64,000 nucleotides of DNA, taken from NCBI GenBank assembly GCA_023078685.1, contig JALGAS010000009.1, positions 2,728,001 through 2,792,000 of the forward strand, in the 5' to 3' direction. This stretch comes from Neopestalotiopsis rosae. Its lineage: Eukaryota > Ascomycota > Sordariomycetes > Amphisphaeriales > Sporocadaceae. Position numbers and translations under genes: made by a program. Below, piece after piece: positions 43,900-55,470 of this stretch (within the stretch, counting starts at the first letter, position 1; each line of letters starts with the position of its first letter). The notes under the pieces were generated by a model. It made no database searches and was not told the origin of the DNA. It worked only from the letters and a program-made list of their open reading frames with translations.

Positions 43900-44833
43900 A
43901 TGCGGCTATTACAACTAGACAGTAATGGCCAATACGGCCTCACAGCCGACCTCCCTTCCAAGGACATTCCTCCTTACGCGATCCTGTCTCATACATGGGG
44001 AGCAGAAGAGGTGATACTACCCGACCTGTCAAAGCCACCGGACGAGTGGCAGCACAAGCTTGGTTTTAAGAAGATCAAGTTCTGCGCCGAGCAAGCGAAA
44101 CGAGACGGGTTGCAATACTTCTGGGTCGATACCTGCTGCATCGACAAATCTGACAGTGTCGTGCTTCAAACGGCGATCAACAGTATGTTTCGGTGGTACC
44201 GCGACGCGAAACGATGCTATGTCTACCTACCCGACGTCTGCAGCACTGCAACGGCCACTTCGACACCTAGTTCTCTGGCATGGGAACAGGCTTTCCGAAA
44301 GAGCAGATGGTTTGATCGTGGATGGACGCTGCAGGAGCTCATCGCACCGAAGACGGTTGAGTTCTACTCGAAAGAAGGGGAACGGCTCGGCGACAAGCGG
44401 TCACTAGAGCCTCTCATCCGTGACATTACGAACATCCCCGCGAACGCTCTTCGTGGTACGCCGTTATCCCACTTCACGGTGTCAGAACGAGAGGCATGGG
44501 CTCGCAATCGTCAGACCACACACGAGGAGGACATGGCATACTGTCTCCTTGGCATGTTCGATGTCTTCATGCCGTTGATTTATGGCGAGGGACGAGAGAG
44601 GGCACAGCTGCGGCTACGGGAAGAGATTCAGAAAGCTGTAAAAGGTAAAAAGGAACCATAAATTTGAGGACCACGCCTTCAAGACTGACAAGACCAGGGA
44701 AACACGCGAATGGCTTCTCCGTCCCATTCAGTCTTTCCGAAGTTCCCGAGACACAACACTTTGTTGCCAGACAGGAAGAATTGGCCGAGATGCGCAGAGT
44801 GCTCAGCTCCGATGGAAGCCGCTGCATTGTTGT
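43900..44833 (+). pseudogene. HET-domain NLR, truncated before the P-loop
   Basis: The ORF 43900-44661 (253 residues) carries a HET domain: YAILSHTWGAEE, YFWVDTCCIDKSDS, FRWYRDAKRCYVYLPDV, SRWFDRGWTLQELIAP, and RQTTHEEDMAYCLLGMFDV. HET domains trigger cell death in heterokaryon incompatibility. After 44661 two frame changes separate HKFEDHAFKTDKTRETREWL from FSLSEVPETQHFVARQEELA and SSDGSRCIVV. That is the linker that normally runs straight into LHGLGGIGKT, the nucleotide-binding P-loop. Instead, at 44833, the sequence becomes copy II of the large element. The NB and repeat domains are absent from the window. The HET part alone could still be expressed. The start at 43900 is preferred over a GTG two codons earlier. 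Confidence 0.88.
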
Positions 44834-47800
44834 AGCCCGCGAGATCCTCCTGGTTCTATGGATATTGTTGGTGAACCATGCCATGTGCTATCATCAGGCC
44901 CCTAGCCCTTCAATTCGTTCCCAACACCGCAAGGACAGGGCTCAATGGAGTCTAAGCAAGCTCCATGTGTAGTATGTCTGCGACATTGCGAGATTTAGAA
45001 TGCCTCATGGTCGCGATAGTGCTTGTCGACTGAGCCCCCTTGGGAACCACGTCGGTACAGCCAGCAGAAGCGCATGTAGTGAGGCAATGTCTCAATGTAA
45101 GCGGGCACTGCGATGTACGGTATGTCTTTCTGGTGGCCATCCTTGACTTGAGCAATCGCGATCTTATCGAACAGTTTTTTTCTGCTTCTCTGATGATCCG
45201 TTGTAATACTTCGAGTCGTGCTTGATCAGTTGTATTTCTAAACGCGCGGATAGCAAATGCCTCCCCTCTGATAATATTTATCGATTCGAGAAATTTCAGT
45301 GGATCTTTGTGCTCCGACAACCAGCCTAGGATGGTTCCAAGGTCACTGGCTTTGGCCGTTGACAGGATAGTTTGACATTCTGGGCTGGCCTGTGGAGCTC
45401 CGGCGTCGTTGGCAGCCATGTTTGGTGTATTCTTGTTGAAATGTGAGTTCAGCTGCTCGAAATCTCAGAAGATAGGATGTCTCCTTCAGGGACAACTTGT
45501 TGTAGCGGACAATGTGGCATTAAAATACCTTAATTTTGGTGGTCTAAAATCATTAGATATTTATTCAAGGCCAACAGAATCCAGAGAGCGGTTTTACGGT
45601 TTCATTTATTTGCCTGAGCCAGTTTTGCTTCTCAGTGTTCTTCTCGCACCCGGGTTCTACAGTATCTTGTCACTCCGATGACAGTGTCCGTTTCGAGCTC
45701 CGTATCCGGATCCTGGAGTTAGGACCCACATAAGCCCGGACTGCGGGCTTCCGTAAGCCCGGCATAGCTCTAACTCAGTTTCCCTAAAATCCAGAGCCGG
45801 CTTTCGAACCTTTTCAGACAAGCTGAACTTTGAAGTAGGACAAATTGAGGGAAACTACAATTTCCAGCGTGGGTCTGCTTGCCACGTTCGGGGTCTCATT
45901 AGACAGATTGCGCATGAAAAATATATTATTGTGCCAGGGTACTTTCAGACAAAGGCAGAGTCCGAGTAGGGTGATTAAAACCATTTGTGTGTGCTGAGCA
46001 GAGCACATAACAGCTACGAATTGTCTTGCTTCACATTGTGTTTGGGATTCAATTGCGTGAGTTTCAAGGATACCGTAAAATATCTCGGGCAATCGCTGAT
46101 TATGTCGGCAAGGACGGAACTGTTGGTTGCCACGCATCAAGTGTACTCCACGTGAGCGTGTGCATGGGCTCGAAAAGACCTCGAGACGGTCAATAGCTAA
46201 CGATTTCTACCTATACCCATCCCAACATTGAGCTTCGGGACGATAGTGCTGATCCACTTCAGCAGACCCAAGTGGCACTGGATTACGCAAGCCAAACTCT
46301 AAAATTCAACATAGTGGGGACTGCATGCTGTCTTGGAACTTGGCTCAAGTTGCTAGCAGCTGCAAGGATGGGATGTACTTCCTCATTGAGCCCGGCGCAG
46401 TCCCATAGACTACTAGGGTTCTCTTCCGGAATTGTATAAATTTCGTGGAGGTCCCCCTGACATTCCTGTCTTTAGTGTACCAGACTGTCGGGACATGAAC
46501 TATCGCAACAAGAAAGCAGCACATGCGAGAACAGTGGACGGATCTGTGCTTGGAGTACACTTCTAGCATTGACGGAAGAACCTTACTCATGTCACATTCT
46601 GTCCCAAACGAAGCAGAACGAATTCCTCTACGACATACACCGACGATGTACGGTAAAAGCGCTGTGCAAGAGCATGATATCAATATCGATTAGACAACTT
46701 GCAGGTGTACAGCTGCCATCACGATACGGGATGTGTTCTGGAATTGCAACGTCGGACCTCGCTGGTAGCTTTCTGGATCCGAGTGTCATTCACGCAGCCG
46801 ATGCATCACCAGCAAACAAATACGATATCGCTATTGAATCACACGAGTCATGATCCATTCCACCAGGACCATGCGATGGACAGGTTGGTACTTGGTTGTT
46901 GCCAATGCCTGGAAAAGTCTCCTCGCTGACAGGTGGACTTGCCCTAGGTGTGGAGAAAACGGCAAACAAAGATAGACAAAAGCACCAACATGTTTGCGAC
47001 CATGGCTGTCTGGGTCTAGCGCATATGGGGACAAAGTCTGGGCGCTCAGCGACCAAAGCTGGCATGCAAAAATGTCTCAAGTCATTTCCGTGTCCTGTCA
47101 AGCGTGCGCGCTCGCTTGCACTTTGTGTCGGACCGCAGTACGGGCGTCTGTTGCATGGCCCAAAGGCATACCGACCACTCGACAAAGGATCGGGACATGG
47201 AGCTGCAAATGTTCGCTCTCTTTCTGGAGCCTAACGCTCCGCTGGGCTCGGGTCTAGAACTAGGTTGGAATTGCAGTCGCAGCTGCGTGTTTGTCTTTAT
47301 CCAAGAGTACGGAAGGATATCATGTTGTCTGTAGTCTAACCCGGTCAACTTTGCGACAGTTCCATGCCATATTGCTTACCACCGATTCGCGCCTGTACGC
47401 AGCGGCTTTCCAGGACGATCCTACGCGATCTTGATTCCAGGCAGGTCAATTTTGCACCATGGCTTGCGGTGGAGACCAACCAAAACTTTAGTCTGGGGTT
47501 CCCAGCCCAGCTCATGGCGCTAGAGAAGACATTTTGATGCCAAAACGGGTACGAAAATGATCAGTACATGTGAGCAGCTCCCTAGTGCAAAGCTTGGCTG
47601 TTAATGTAAGAAGTTGCGGGCAGTTAGGGATGGAGCGAGCGTACCTACGTCTTTGTTTGTTCCCAACACAGAGTATTCCATCACAGAAGAGTATCCAACC
47701 ACAGAACAGTATTCAAACAGAGAACAGTATCCAACCACAGAACAGTATGCAAACACAGAAGAGTAGACCAGCATAGAAAGTATTACAATACAGAAGACGA

Positions 47801-48150
47801 GTAGCCCAGCATGGAAAAGTGTCCCAGCATGGAAGAGTGTCCCGTCATAGAAGATGATCCCAGCAAAGTAAAGTATCTCGACAACAACTACTCCACCTCC
47901 AACAGTCTAGAGCGGACATCCTTCCGAAATACGACGATTAAATAGAACATTAGTGATGATTATTTCAGAGTGGCACGATCTCGACGTAGTATTCTGTCCT
48001 GTTTATCTGGGCTACTCTTCTGTGGTGGGACATACTTCTGTGGTCACTGGTAGGACACTATTCTGTGTCTCTTCTGTGTGAATACTCTTCTGTGCCGCAG
48101 GTACTTTTCTGTAATGGGATACTGTTTTGTGATGGATACTGTTCTGTGTT
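44834..48150 (-). mobile_element. Large dispersed element, copy II (inverted)
   Basis: In reverse complement the segment follows copy I from about 4508 back to about 190: the cysteine-rich tail of the ORF, its start region, the 2100-2760 block, the 840-2100 shared block, minisatellite units and the TCGAGATACTCTACTG block. It lacks the 0.9 kb inserted in copy I. The junction with the NLR gene at GTAGCCCGCGAGATCC includes eight bases (GTAGCCCG) also present in copy I, so its exact position is ambiguous by a few bases. Confidence 0.8.
44952..45419 (-). pseudogene. Element-borne ORF family, copy II, frameshifted
   Basis: The start reads MAANDAGAPQASPECQTIL and the shared core ILGWLSEHKDPLKFLESIN is intact. 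At REAEKNCS a different indel from that in copy I (an A-rich GCAGAAAAAAAC) throws the frame off, so the last 55 residues are out of frame and the cysteine tail is not made. The stop falls within the former tail. The start-proximal region is conserved in the three copies. Confidence 0.6.
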
Positions 48151-48305
48151 AGGATATTGTTTCGTATTATGATACTCTTCTGTGACGGAATACTCTTCTG
48201 TGCTACAGATAACAAGGATTCTTTTCCGCAATTGTGGGTATATTGTGGCAATGGAGAGCACGGTTTCCCAATCCGGAGCCCACTCCCTTTTCACCCGCCT
48301 AGAAC
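48150..48305 (-). repeat. CAATTCCGGAA-type module and minisatellite units, inverted
   Basis: TACTCTTCTGTGACGGAATA units lead into GATAACAAGGATTCTTTTCC and GCAATTGTGGGTA, the inverted module seen at about ten places. Confidence 0.6.
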
Positions 48306-48605
48306 ATGGAGAAACAAATCTGGCAACTGCTAGAGCTGAGCTCTAACCAATGCGCTGCATGTCAAAATGACATCGGAGGCCAAAATGTCCACAACTGCGC
48401 GAGAACAATCAACGAACTCGTGAAGCCCGAGGTGTTTCTTAGTAGCGCCCATCTTATGTGTATCAGTTCTAGTAGAAAGTCGAGATCCAGAATCAGTCAC
48501 TTCCTAGTGTCTTTTCGAAGGATCGTAAATCCAATTCCGGACTTTGACTGCATCTACATACAGATTGCATTAGTCGGCCCTTCTTATAACTATGTTTGTT
48601 TCTGA
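48306..48605 (+). CDS. Small hypothetical ORF
   Basis: The ORF has 99 codons with an N-terminal LLELSSNQCAACQNDIGG that has a CxxC and could be part of a zinc-binding unit; the rest has no motif. It starts right after repeat sequence and may be the remnant of a larger gene. Confidence 0.2.
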   Translation: MEKQIWQLLELSSNQCAACQNDIGGQNVHNCARTINELVKPEVFLSSAHLMCISSSRKSRSRISHFLVSFRRIVNPIPDFDCIYIQIALVGPSYNYVCF

Positions 48606-48880
48606 CTTAAAATGAAGATATGGATCTTGGCCGTCATAAATAGTGGGCTAGGGATATCTAAGATGTATTGCTTCTTGCCTCCATTTCTACAATTGGAGCA
48701 CCACGATCACATAGTAGTCCCACTTCATGCTGCAAATCCAGTTTCTTTCTCACATACTCTTTACAACAACAGCCACAAAAGGCTCGAGCCAAAGGGTACC
48801 CACATCCCTCGACTTCATAAATAAGCCATCTTTCCCAGCACTTTATCGCACAGTAAAGGCCAAAACTGACATGCACAAAT

Positions 48881-49249
48881 ATGCCGAACTGCGAGAATAT
48901 AATCAGCATTGACAATCCTTTCGAAAGACGTCGCTCACCTCTGCATCCTACCGCGTCAGACATCGAGATCTGCGGCCTCGGAGGATTGACAACTGCTTTT
49001 GATACATCAATCGATCACATACAGTCGACTAAATCACCCATAAGTCCCGAACAACGTCTACTAGAGCTTGTTCGCGAAAATGGCAGGTTAAGACAGGAGG
49101 CGGCATACTTTCGGGAGCTCAATGATCAAGCGTTGCCGATGCTTTCAGTGCTGCGTTATCACGTCGGCGAGCTATTGGAAACAATAGACAAGTCTATTGA
49201 GCATATAAATAGCGCCAGTAAGCGCTGGGGAGTGGAGAGAATCATCTAG
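48881..49249 (+). CDS. Small coiled-coil hypothetical protein
   Basis: The product is 122 residues. Residues 55-115 have a heptad-like pattern (RLLELVRENGRLRQEAAYFR, then VGELLETIDKSIEHINS), probably a coiled coil. It has no signal peptide and no named domain. An AAATAAG stretch about 50 bp before the start is a weak TATA candidate. Intact and single copy here. Confidence 0.4.
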   Translation: MPNCENIISIDNPFERRRSPLHPTASDIEICGLGGLTTAFDTSIDHIQSTKSPISPEQRLLELVRENGRLRQEAAYFRELNDQALPMLSVLRYHVGELLETIDKSIEHINSASKRWGVERII

Positions 49250-49860
49250 ACTCTTTATGCGTGGGAAAGAGGCACAAGACAAGTTCGGGAGACATGAACG
49301 GGAGTACTAGACGCAAAGCACCCCTTTGAAGCCCTGTTTCCTTCTTCAATCTTCGTTTCGATCCCGCTCATTTGGTGACCAATGATCATTTTTGAGTTTC
49401 GAGTCGATCAAGGGGCGGTCTGACTTGAAGTGGACTTGGTGGCGCTGGAACATGGGTAATTTAGTACTATGTTGCGGACAACAGTGCTATAGAATTGTGG
49501 GACGAGGACCAAAACGAGGAAGAACATAAGAGCGCATTGCTTAGTCTTGATAATCTGCTGATCGAGTCATGTGTGAAAAGTGAGCTCACCAACTACGAAC
49601 CAGTGTCGGGATCTGGGTAGCTTCGTGATGACATCCGAAAGCACGCTCAACCATACATCGCGAATGATATTGTATTAAAGGAACTTGATTTTCAGCCCGA
49701 ATGATCTTGTGGAATGCGAATCGGCTTTCTCATACAGACTCGTAACATTGCATACTCTCTGGGCCAAACGATATGAAGAATCAACGAAACCTCTACGCAG
49801 TATCCTTGAACATTCGACAATTCTCCGCAATTACATACAGTCGTTGGCATTTTGTGCCAG
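49250..49860. other. Intergenic, nothing recognised
   Basis: Short ORFs without motifs; the 3' flanks of two small genes face each other here. Confidence 0.5.
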
Positions 49861-50455
49861 TCAGGTGCTCATCTTTCCCCGTCGACTGATTACATCGCAA
49901 TCCTGAAGACTTTGCAAGATACTAAACATCTTTGCGATTCCATCTGAATAGATGCTTAGTGCTTGTTCTGCATCTTGTGCCTTCTTTTTCCACGACTGAG
50001 TCTCCTGCTGAGAAGCTGTGTATCTATCCTTCATCACCCTCAATTCTGATGCCAATACATGATTTCTTTCCTCCTTGGCAAGTATATCAGCCTCCTGATC
50101 TTGTCTTGTACGTTCCAAAGAAGAGATCTTCTGCTCTAGGATCTCGATCTGTGCTATCACACTCGTCTTGTTTGGCTCCTGGGTTCATACAGCTTAGCAT
50201 AGTACTTTATCATCGTAGCGATGGCACTTACACTTGAAAGTAGTTTTTCGCTTTCGCCAACCCTTGGTATTGCTTCAAACGTTTGTCCTATACCTTCGAA
50301 AATCTTCCGATAGATCCCGACAGAATGCTCGCTGAGTTGTTTGGTAAAGATTTCTTCAGCTTCGGGGAGCCACTTCCATGTGTACGGATCCCTTGGCGAC
50401 GCGATCAGGCGAACGTCCGCTCCCGACACCGGAATGCCTGTCTCTTGCTCTATAC
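49861..50455 (-). CDS. Two-exon coiled-coil hypothetical protein, start unresolved
   Basis: The exon containing SGADVRLIASPRDPYTWKWL and EKLLSS splices (GTAAGT...GCTAAGC...CAG) in phase to EPNKTSVIAQIEILEQKISS. The second exon is a long coiled coil (ISSLERTRQDQEADILAKEE) ending CDVISRRGKMST. The frame is open upstream to about 50455, and a further 5' exon is likely: candidate starts at 50539 and 50576 follow a CT-rich tract on the same strand, but I could not find a junction that keeps phase. The family is unknown; the first exon has helical patches. Confidence 0.5.
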
Positions 50456-50699
50456 CTTGTCAGCGTGTTACGCTAGATCAGTGAGATTAGGAACGTGCCA
50501 ATATGCGCTGCTAGTGCCGCTCTGCACTTGTCCCGCCATCGTCTCCTTTCTATATTGCTCTGCTTTGTTGTCATAGCTTCCTGTCACATACCACGTGTGA
50601 CACAATATGAACATAGACGGCGGGCTGTAAAACGTAAGAAGAAGAGAAGAAGGAGGGAAAAAAAGAAACGTCTCTTGTCTGATCAAGTGTTACAGTAGA

Positions 50700-51958
50700 T
50701 TATAGGGTTTGGTTGAATCGTTGTGGTTGAGAACAACTACCCTGGATGCTTTTATGTATGCTATGTATTGCAGCATCCTAAATATAATCAGTACCTTCCA
50801 GCAAGCTTTCTGGAACCTCAAAAGCGGATTCCGCTCGTAACTGAAGACCTCGACTCGTGACACAAGGTCTGTGAGCCGAAGATTTGTATTTGGCTCAAGG
50901 ATTCTTTTTCGTTGAAACGGTCATGTCCCGACAGTTTGGCATACCAAAGCAGGAAAGCCAGTGGAGCTCCACGACAGACCACAATTCCGGAACAGAACCC
51001 TTGTTGTCTGTAAGACAGAAGAGTATGCAACACATAAGAGTATCCAACACAAGAAGAGTACAGAGACCATCAAAATTGGCTTCTTGTCTTTTTGATTACC
51101 TTTGACTCACCGAAGTACTCATTGATGACAATACCAAGTGGGTCTGGTTGATGTACATGAATGTCAGCGCCAGATATGGATCGTCCGTGCTCAAAGACAA
51201 GAGATGAGGACAACAAGGAGAAGCCGATTTTGTTTGTCCCTGTATTCAATCGTCGTATTACGGAAGGATGTCCGCTCTAGACTGTTGGAGGTGGAGTAGT
51301 TGTTGTCGAGATACAATTTTGTGCCTTGGACACTCTTCTGGTGTGTACGCTTCTGTGTTAGGATACTCTTCTGTGTTAGGACACTCTTCTGTGTTAGGAT
51401 AATCTTCTGTGTTGGACTACTGTTCTGTGGTTGAATACTCTTCTGTGATGTATTACTCTTCTGTGTTGGGAACAAACAAAGACGCAGGCACGATCGTGTT
51501 TGTACTTACCTTACTCCATGACCGGAAGCATATCGTATTGGCTATTGCTTAGCTCAATTCATGTAGATATTCTTTAGTCTACCATTGTCGCTTGTGTTAT
51601 TTTCTCGTTGCGATGTTCATGTCCCGGTAGTTTGGTACGCTAAAGGCAGGAATATCAGGGTAGCTCTATGACGTACACGCAATCCCGGAATCGTCGGAAC
51701 AAAACACTTGTTATCTGTAAGACAGAAGAGTCTTCCAACACAAAAGAGTATCCCATCACATCCCATACAGAACAGCGTCCTATCACAAAACAGTAGCGCA
51801 GCATTGAAGAGTACTGTAAAATAATAGGTCTTAGCTTTGCAATGGCTTCAGGCTAGCACTAGTCGTATCGCTATTGCTTATATATAAGCGGGCACTTCTC
51901 GCATTCTCAAAATAGAATTCTCCATGCAATTCTCCTCAACAAGTTCCACATACATAAC
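50700..51958. repeat. Cluster of repeat modules and minisatellite pieces
   Basis: Two CAATTCCGGAA-type modules (50920-51035, 51610-51740) each lead into CACAGAAGAGTATCC units; one arm of the 25.2-kb fold-back repeat lies at 51120-51235; the TTGTCGAGATACAATTTTG block plus TTCTGTGTTAGGATACTC units are at 51240-51470. No gene seen until 51959. Confidence 0.65.
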
Positions 51959-52428
51959 ATGGATATCGACACTTGTCTCGCACAAATAGCCATCTTCGTG
52001 CGCGCCTATTTTGCTATCAGATCTTCTTCGTCTGAACGACTGTCCCGCCAGTCTCCATCTATACAAGCGCAATACCATGAGACGCCAAACCTGAAGCAAG
52101 TCATGTGGCAATGCCGTCGAGACTTGCGCAATGTCACTTCACACGTGTACCACGAGATGCAATCCATCATAACGCGTAATGACGACAAGATCCGGCCCGA
52201 ATGTACTGTGTGTCACGATGAAATTGAGGAAATGCTTGCTCTAGTTTATGCGGAATGCAGATGTGTTAGTTGCCCACCCTCCACTAACAATATCGTTCTG
52301 ATTCTGAATGGCAGGTTACTTGTTACAACTGCACATGGAGGAAGAAATACAGGTTCTGTCGGAATGAAGATCACGCTTTTAGCCATGGGTTACAAAGACT
52401 AAATAGCTTTGGACATTCGACCGAGTGA
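51959..52428 (+). CDS. Small protein with C-terminal Cys/His zinc-binding-like module
   Basis: Two exons, 51959-52264 and 52315-52428, are in phase with a GTTAGT...GGCAG intron and give 139 residues. Unspliced, the frame would miss the second half of the module. The C-terminus then reads ECTVCHDEIEE, AECRC, VTCYNCTWRKK, FCRNEDHAFSHG. That gives about seven cysteines and two histidines spaced as in RING, ZZ or B-box type zinc modules; I cannot assign which. The N-terminus is Ser-rich and helical. It starts just after a cluster of repeats. A role in protein binding or ubiquitin transfer is only a guess. Confidence 0.5.
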
Positions 52429-53194
52429 TTGAGAGTGGGTGAAGTACGAGGTCACAGATCAAGAAGGTGCCGGCGACTTTCACCCGAATACGTAATGTTG
52501 ACACTATCGGTCTCCGTGTTCACATCTGAAGACCGGAGCCAGAATCTCAAATACCTCGGTTATCGAACACTGCAGCATAATTAGTCTACACCTCTTGAGT
52601 GCCGTATGGCATTGTTAGCCACTACGAGCCTAGCACGAATGCTATGCTAGCATATGTGCAGCAAACATGGTAATACTTGGAACTTTGCAGAATCAATAAA
52701 TTTTGGACAGCTGATTGACAACTTGCAATCGAAATAACAGCGAAAGCCAATTCTGTTACCTAATTGTCACAGTCCACCATGTCGATTTCTCTGTCTGGGG
52801 ATGTAATCTGACGTAAGATCACAGTTCCTGAATCCGTATTCATATCTGTACAGAGCAGTACCTTTCTTAGATAGACTGCAATTGTGGATCTCATGGACAG
52901 CACATCGCAATTCAGATACATCTGACGCGGTGACGTTGACGAATGACCGTGCTGCAAGTTGCTTGCTTCGATTTCAAGCGCGCATCGATTTTCGCATTGG
53001 ATAGCTATATATCTGTAATTGAGCAAACAATGTTCTTGTAATGACACATGGAACAGCTTCGATGACTGAACGAGAATGCTCTATCAAGACGAGCCTAAAT
53101 TGTATGCCCAGGTACAACGATTCCGGATCAGCTATAGTCCATTTCACTTGGCCTTGCTAACAGCAATCTTGAGGCTCTCTATTCCCTCCTCAAT
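52429..53194. other. Intergenic with an unsupported ORF
   Basis: A 95-codon minus-strand ORF (52760-53047) has a few cysteines but no motif, repeat or promoter signal that would support it. Confidence 0.4.
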
Positions 53195-53594
53195 CTAGTT
53201 CAGCGCTGCAATGATCCGGACTACGTTCTGGGATGGCTCGTCATTGCTATCATTTCGAAAGGAAGAGAGGCTCTGTCCAACATGCCCGAACGATGTCATA
53301 TCGTTTTGTTTAGTATTGTTGCCGTTGTCGTTGTCGTCGGCCAATGCCTTCCTACGCCACATATCCAGGCTATGCAGCTCCGGTAACACCGCTGAACCAT
53401 CTGAGCCCACTGTCTCAGGCTCTGCGACGCCTGCATCCGAAGTTCCGTCCAGTTCGTCCGATGCTGGCAATAATTATCAGTATAATAACTTAGGTAACTG
53501 CTATTCATTGTTACTCACTATAAGAAGTCAGTGTGTCTGGCGAAGGGCATAGAGAACGTTTACGTCGTGTCCTTATTCTACCTCGAAAGGCCAT
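53195..53594 (-). CDS. Small hypothetical protein, two exons
   Basis: The start at 53594 (MAFRGRIRTRRKRSLCPSPD) gives a basic N-terminus. A GTGAGT...CAG intron (about 53515-53467) joins in phase to SDELDGTSDAGVAEPETVGS and ends at 53195, about 117 residues in all. The protein has a basic head, an acidic middle and Asn-rich stretches, without a named domain. The basic head could be a nuclear signal. An earlier in-frame start at 53708 is possible. Confidence 0.35.
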
Positions 53595-53708
53595 GTTACG
53601 TGTGTTCAGAGAGTTTTGGTGAGGAACTAACAGTTGTCGAGAGTGAAAGCGTGCTGAGCAAGACGGGGAATGTGAAATATATGTGTGTAGAGGCTTCACA
53701 AGCTCCAC

Positions 53709-55470
53709 AACGCGTAGAAGTTGAGGCCCAGTAGATTATTTCGTGGGGTTAGATTTGGAGCTAGGCATGGTTGACAATCATGTTCATGATCCAAAATAGA
53801 CGCCGCACGATTCATTGATGCGATACATCGCGACAATGGGATGGGCCAAATTGGTACCAACACGGAAGGGTATCCCAACACAGAACAGTATCGCAGTACC
53901 CAAAATTGTATCCAAGTACTGAAGGGTATCCTGGCGTCTATAGAATCGATTGAGCACAGCTTCAGAACTTCGATCCTGCAATCAATGTGCTCCACCACTT
54001 TGGTATATATTTAAAGATAAGAATTGAAAAGAAAAGAAAACAGGGAGAGGGGGTTAGTGAGACGGTTGTGAGAAGTCGACACGGTACAGTAAGCGACGGG
54101 TTCCTCTTCTGTCATGTTATAAATGGATTACTCTTCTGTCTTTGTGTACTGTTATATGATGGGATGCTCTTCTGTGTTGGGATACCCTCCTGTCCTACAC
54201 ACAATCTGTGTAGCCCCCTGACCATTCCTGCCTGCTGTGTACCAGGCCAAGTCGGTACTTATAGCAGAAGAAGAGAGCTGCAAGAAACCAGAGAGTTTAG
54301 TTTCTAAGAATCGCTCAATTCGAATGAGCAAGGAAATACCTTTGCAAATACCCTCCACCAGAATCCTATACACCGTGCTGCCATGGGGGAGCCTTGGGTG
54401 GGGGCCTTTTCCCACATCGAGACCATTCTATCCATGCAGTCGGATCAAACTCTTCGAACAACTAGACCGGCTAAAGCTCGCGGTGCTAGGCCTAGGCAGT
54501 CAATAGTAGGACGACAGGAGCACTACGATGTGCGTACAGGTTGAAAGATAATAAGTCAGACCACTCTGTTTTGTAGATTTCGGTGTACAGTCGCATCGCT
54601 TTTGATTAGACATATGTGGAGGCTACGAGACAACAAAGACGAAGGTCCTAGAAGCTGGTACGACGACCTCTAGAGTTGAAAGAGAGGGGCACGTGGTTAT
54701 TCGTGATTTCCCGTGGTTGTTCTTGTTGATGACGTAGATATCTTGTACGGACAATCCAGTTCTGACTCCAAATTTGATCTCGGGCCCGAGGAAGGTCCCA
54801 GGGGAAGGAGAGAGCTGCGTACTCCTCTTGATCTTGTGACTATGTACCTAGACTTGGCCAGGCCATAAATTCTGAACAAAGTAGCGGAACAGCGATTAAG
54901 CCAGTGTAGGCATCTGCAGTTAAGTTGAGTGGGCCGTATCTTGTAGGAGGCCGATGGCATTTGGAGCTGGCCAGATCCTAGCAAGGGATGTTCAAAATAA
55001 GGCCATGGTTTGTACTACTTGATTCGGGAGCTGAATGATGTTGTGTACTTTTGCGTCCCACTTTAACAACACATCCACTTCTCTCTTCAAGATTCTAGAT
55101 TTGCACTTCAAAACACCTTCAATGTAATTTTGATTCCAGCTCAACTTTTTTGAGCACTATTCCTTAAAAAACATCCCATAGTCAGACATGGTAAGGCTCT
55201 GATCGGGACTCATCATCCTGATCTATTGCGGGGAGGTACCTCGGGTGGCTTGTCCCACCTTCTCGGCGTATGATCTTGTAGCAGAGTCGAAGATTGCGTG
55301 TTTTTCGGGGTTTGCCGGGCAGGGTATACGGAGTATTTCGTCGACTCTTGGTGAGTTGCCGGCATATAACGTGATTGTGACTGGGGATTTCGTAACGCAG
55401 GGTGGATCTCGGACGGCGGGTGGACCATGATCGTAGGTTGTTGAAATGGCAACACGTTAGGTTCGTTGAC
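53709..55470. repeat. Repeat fragments and unsupported ORFs
   Basis: 53860-53960 holds CACAGAACAGTATCG-type units, 54100-54250 holds TACTCTTCTGTCTTTG units and an inverted module. 54500-55470 shows only short ORFs; a Pro-rich 93-codon minus ORF (55213-55494) runs into copy III and may be the tail of a disrupted gene. Confidence 0.5.
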
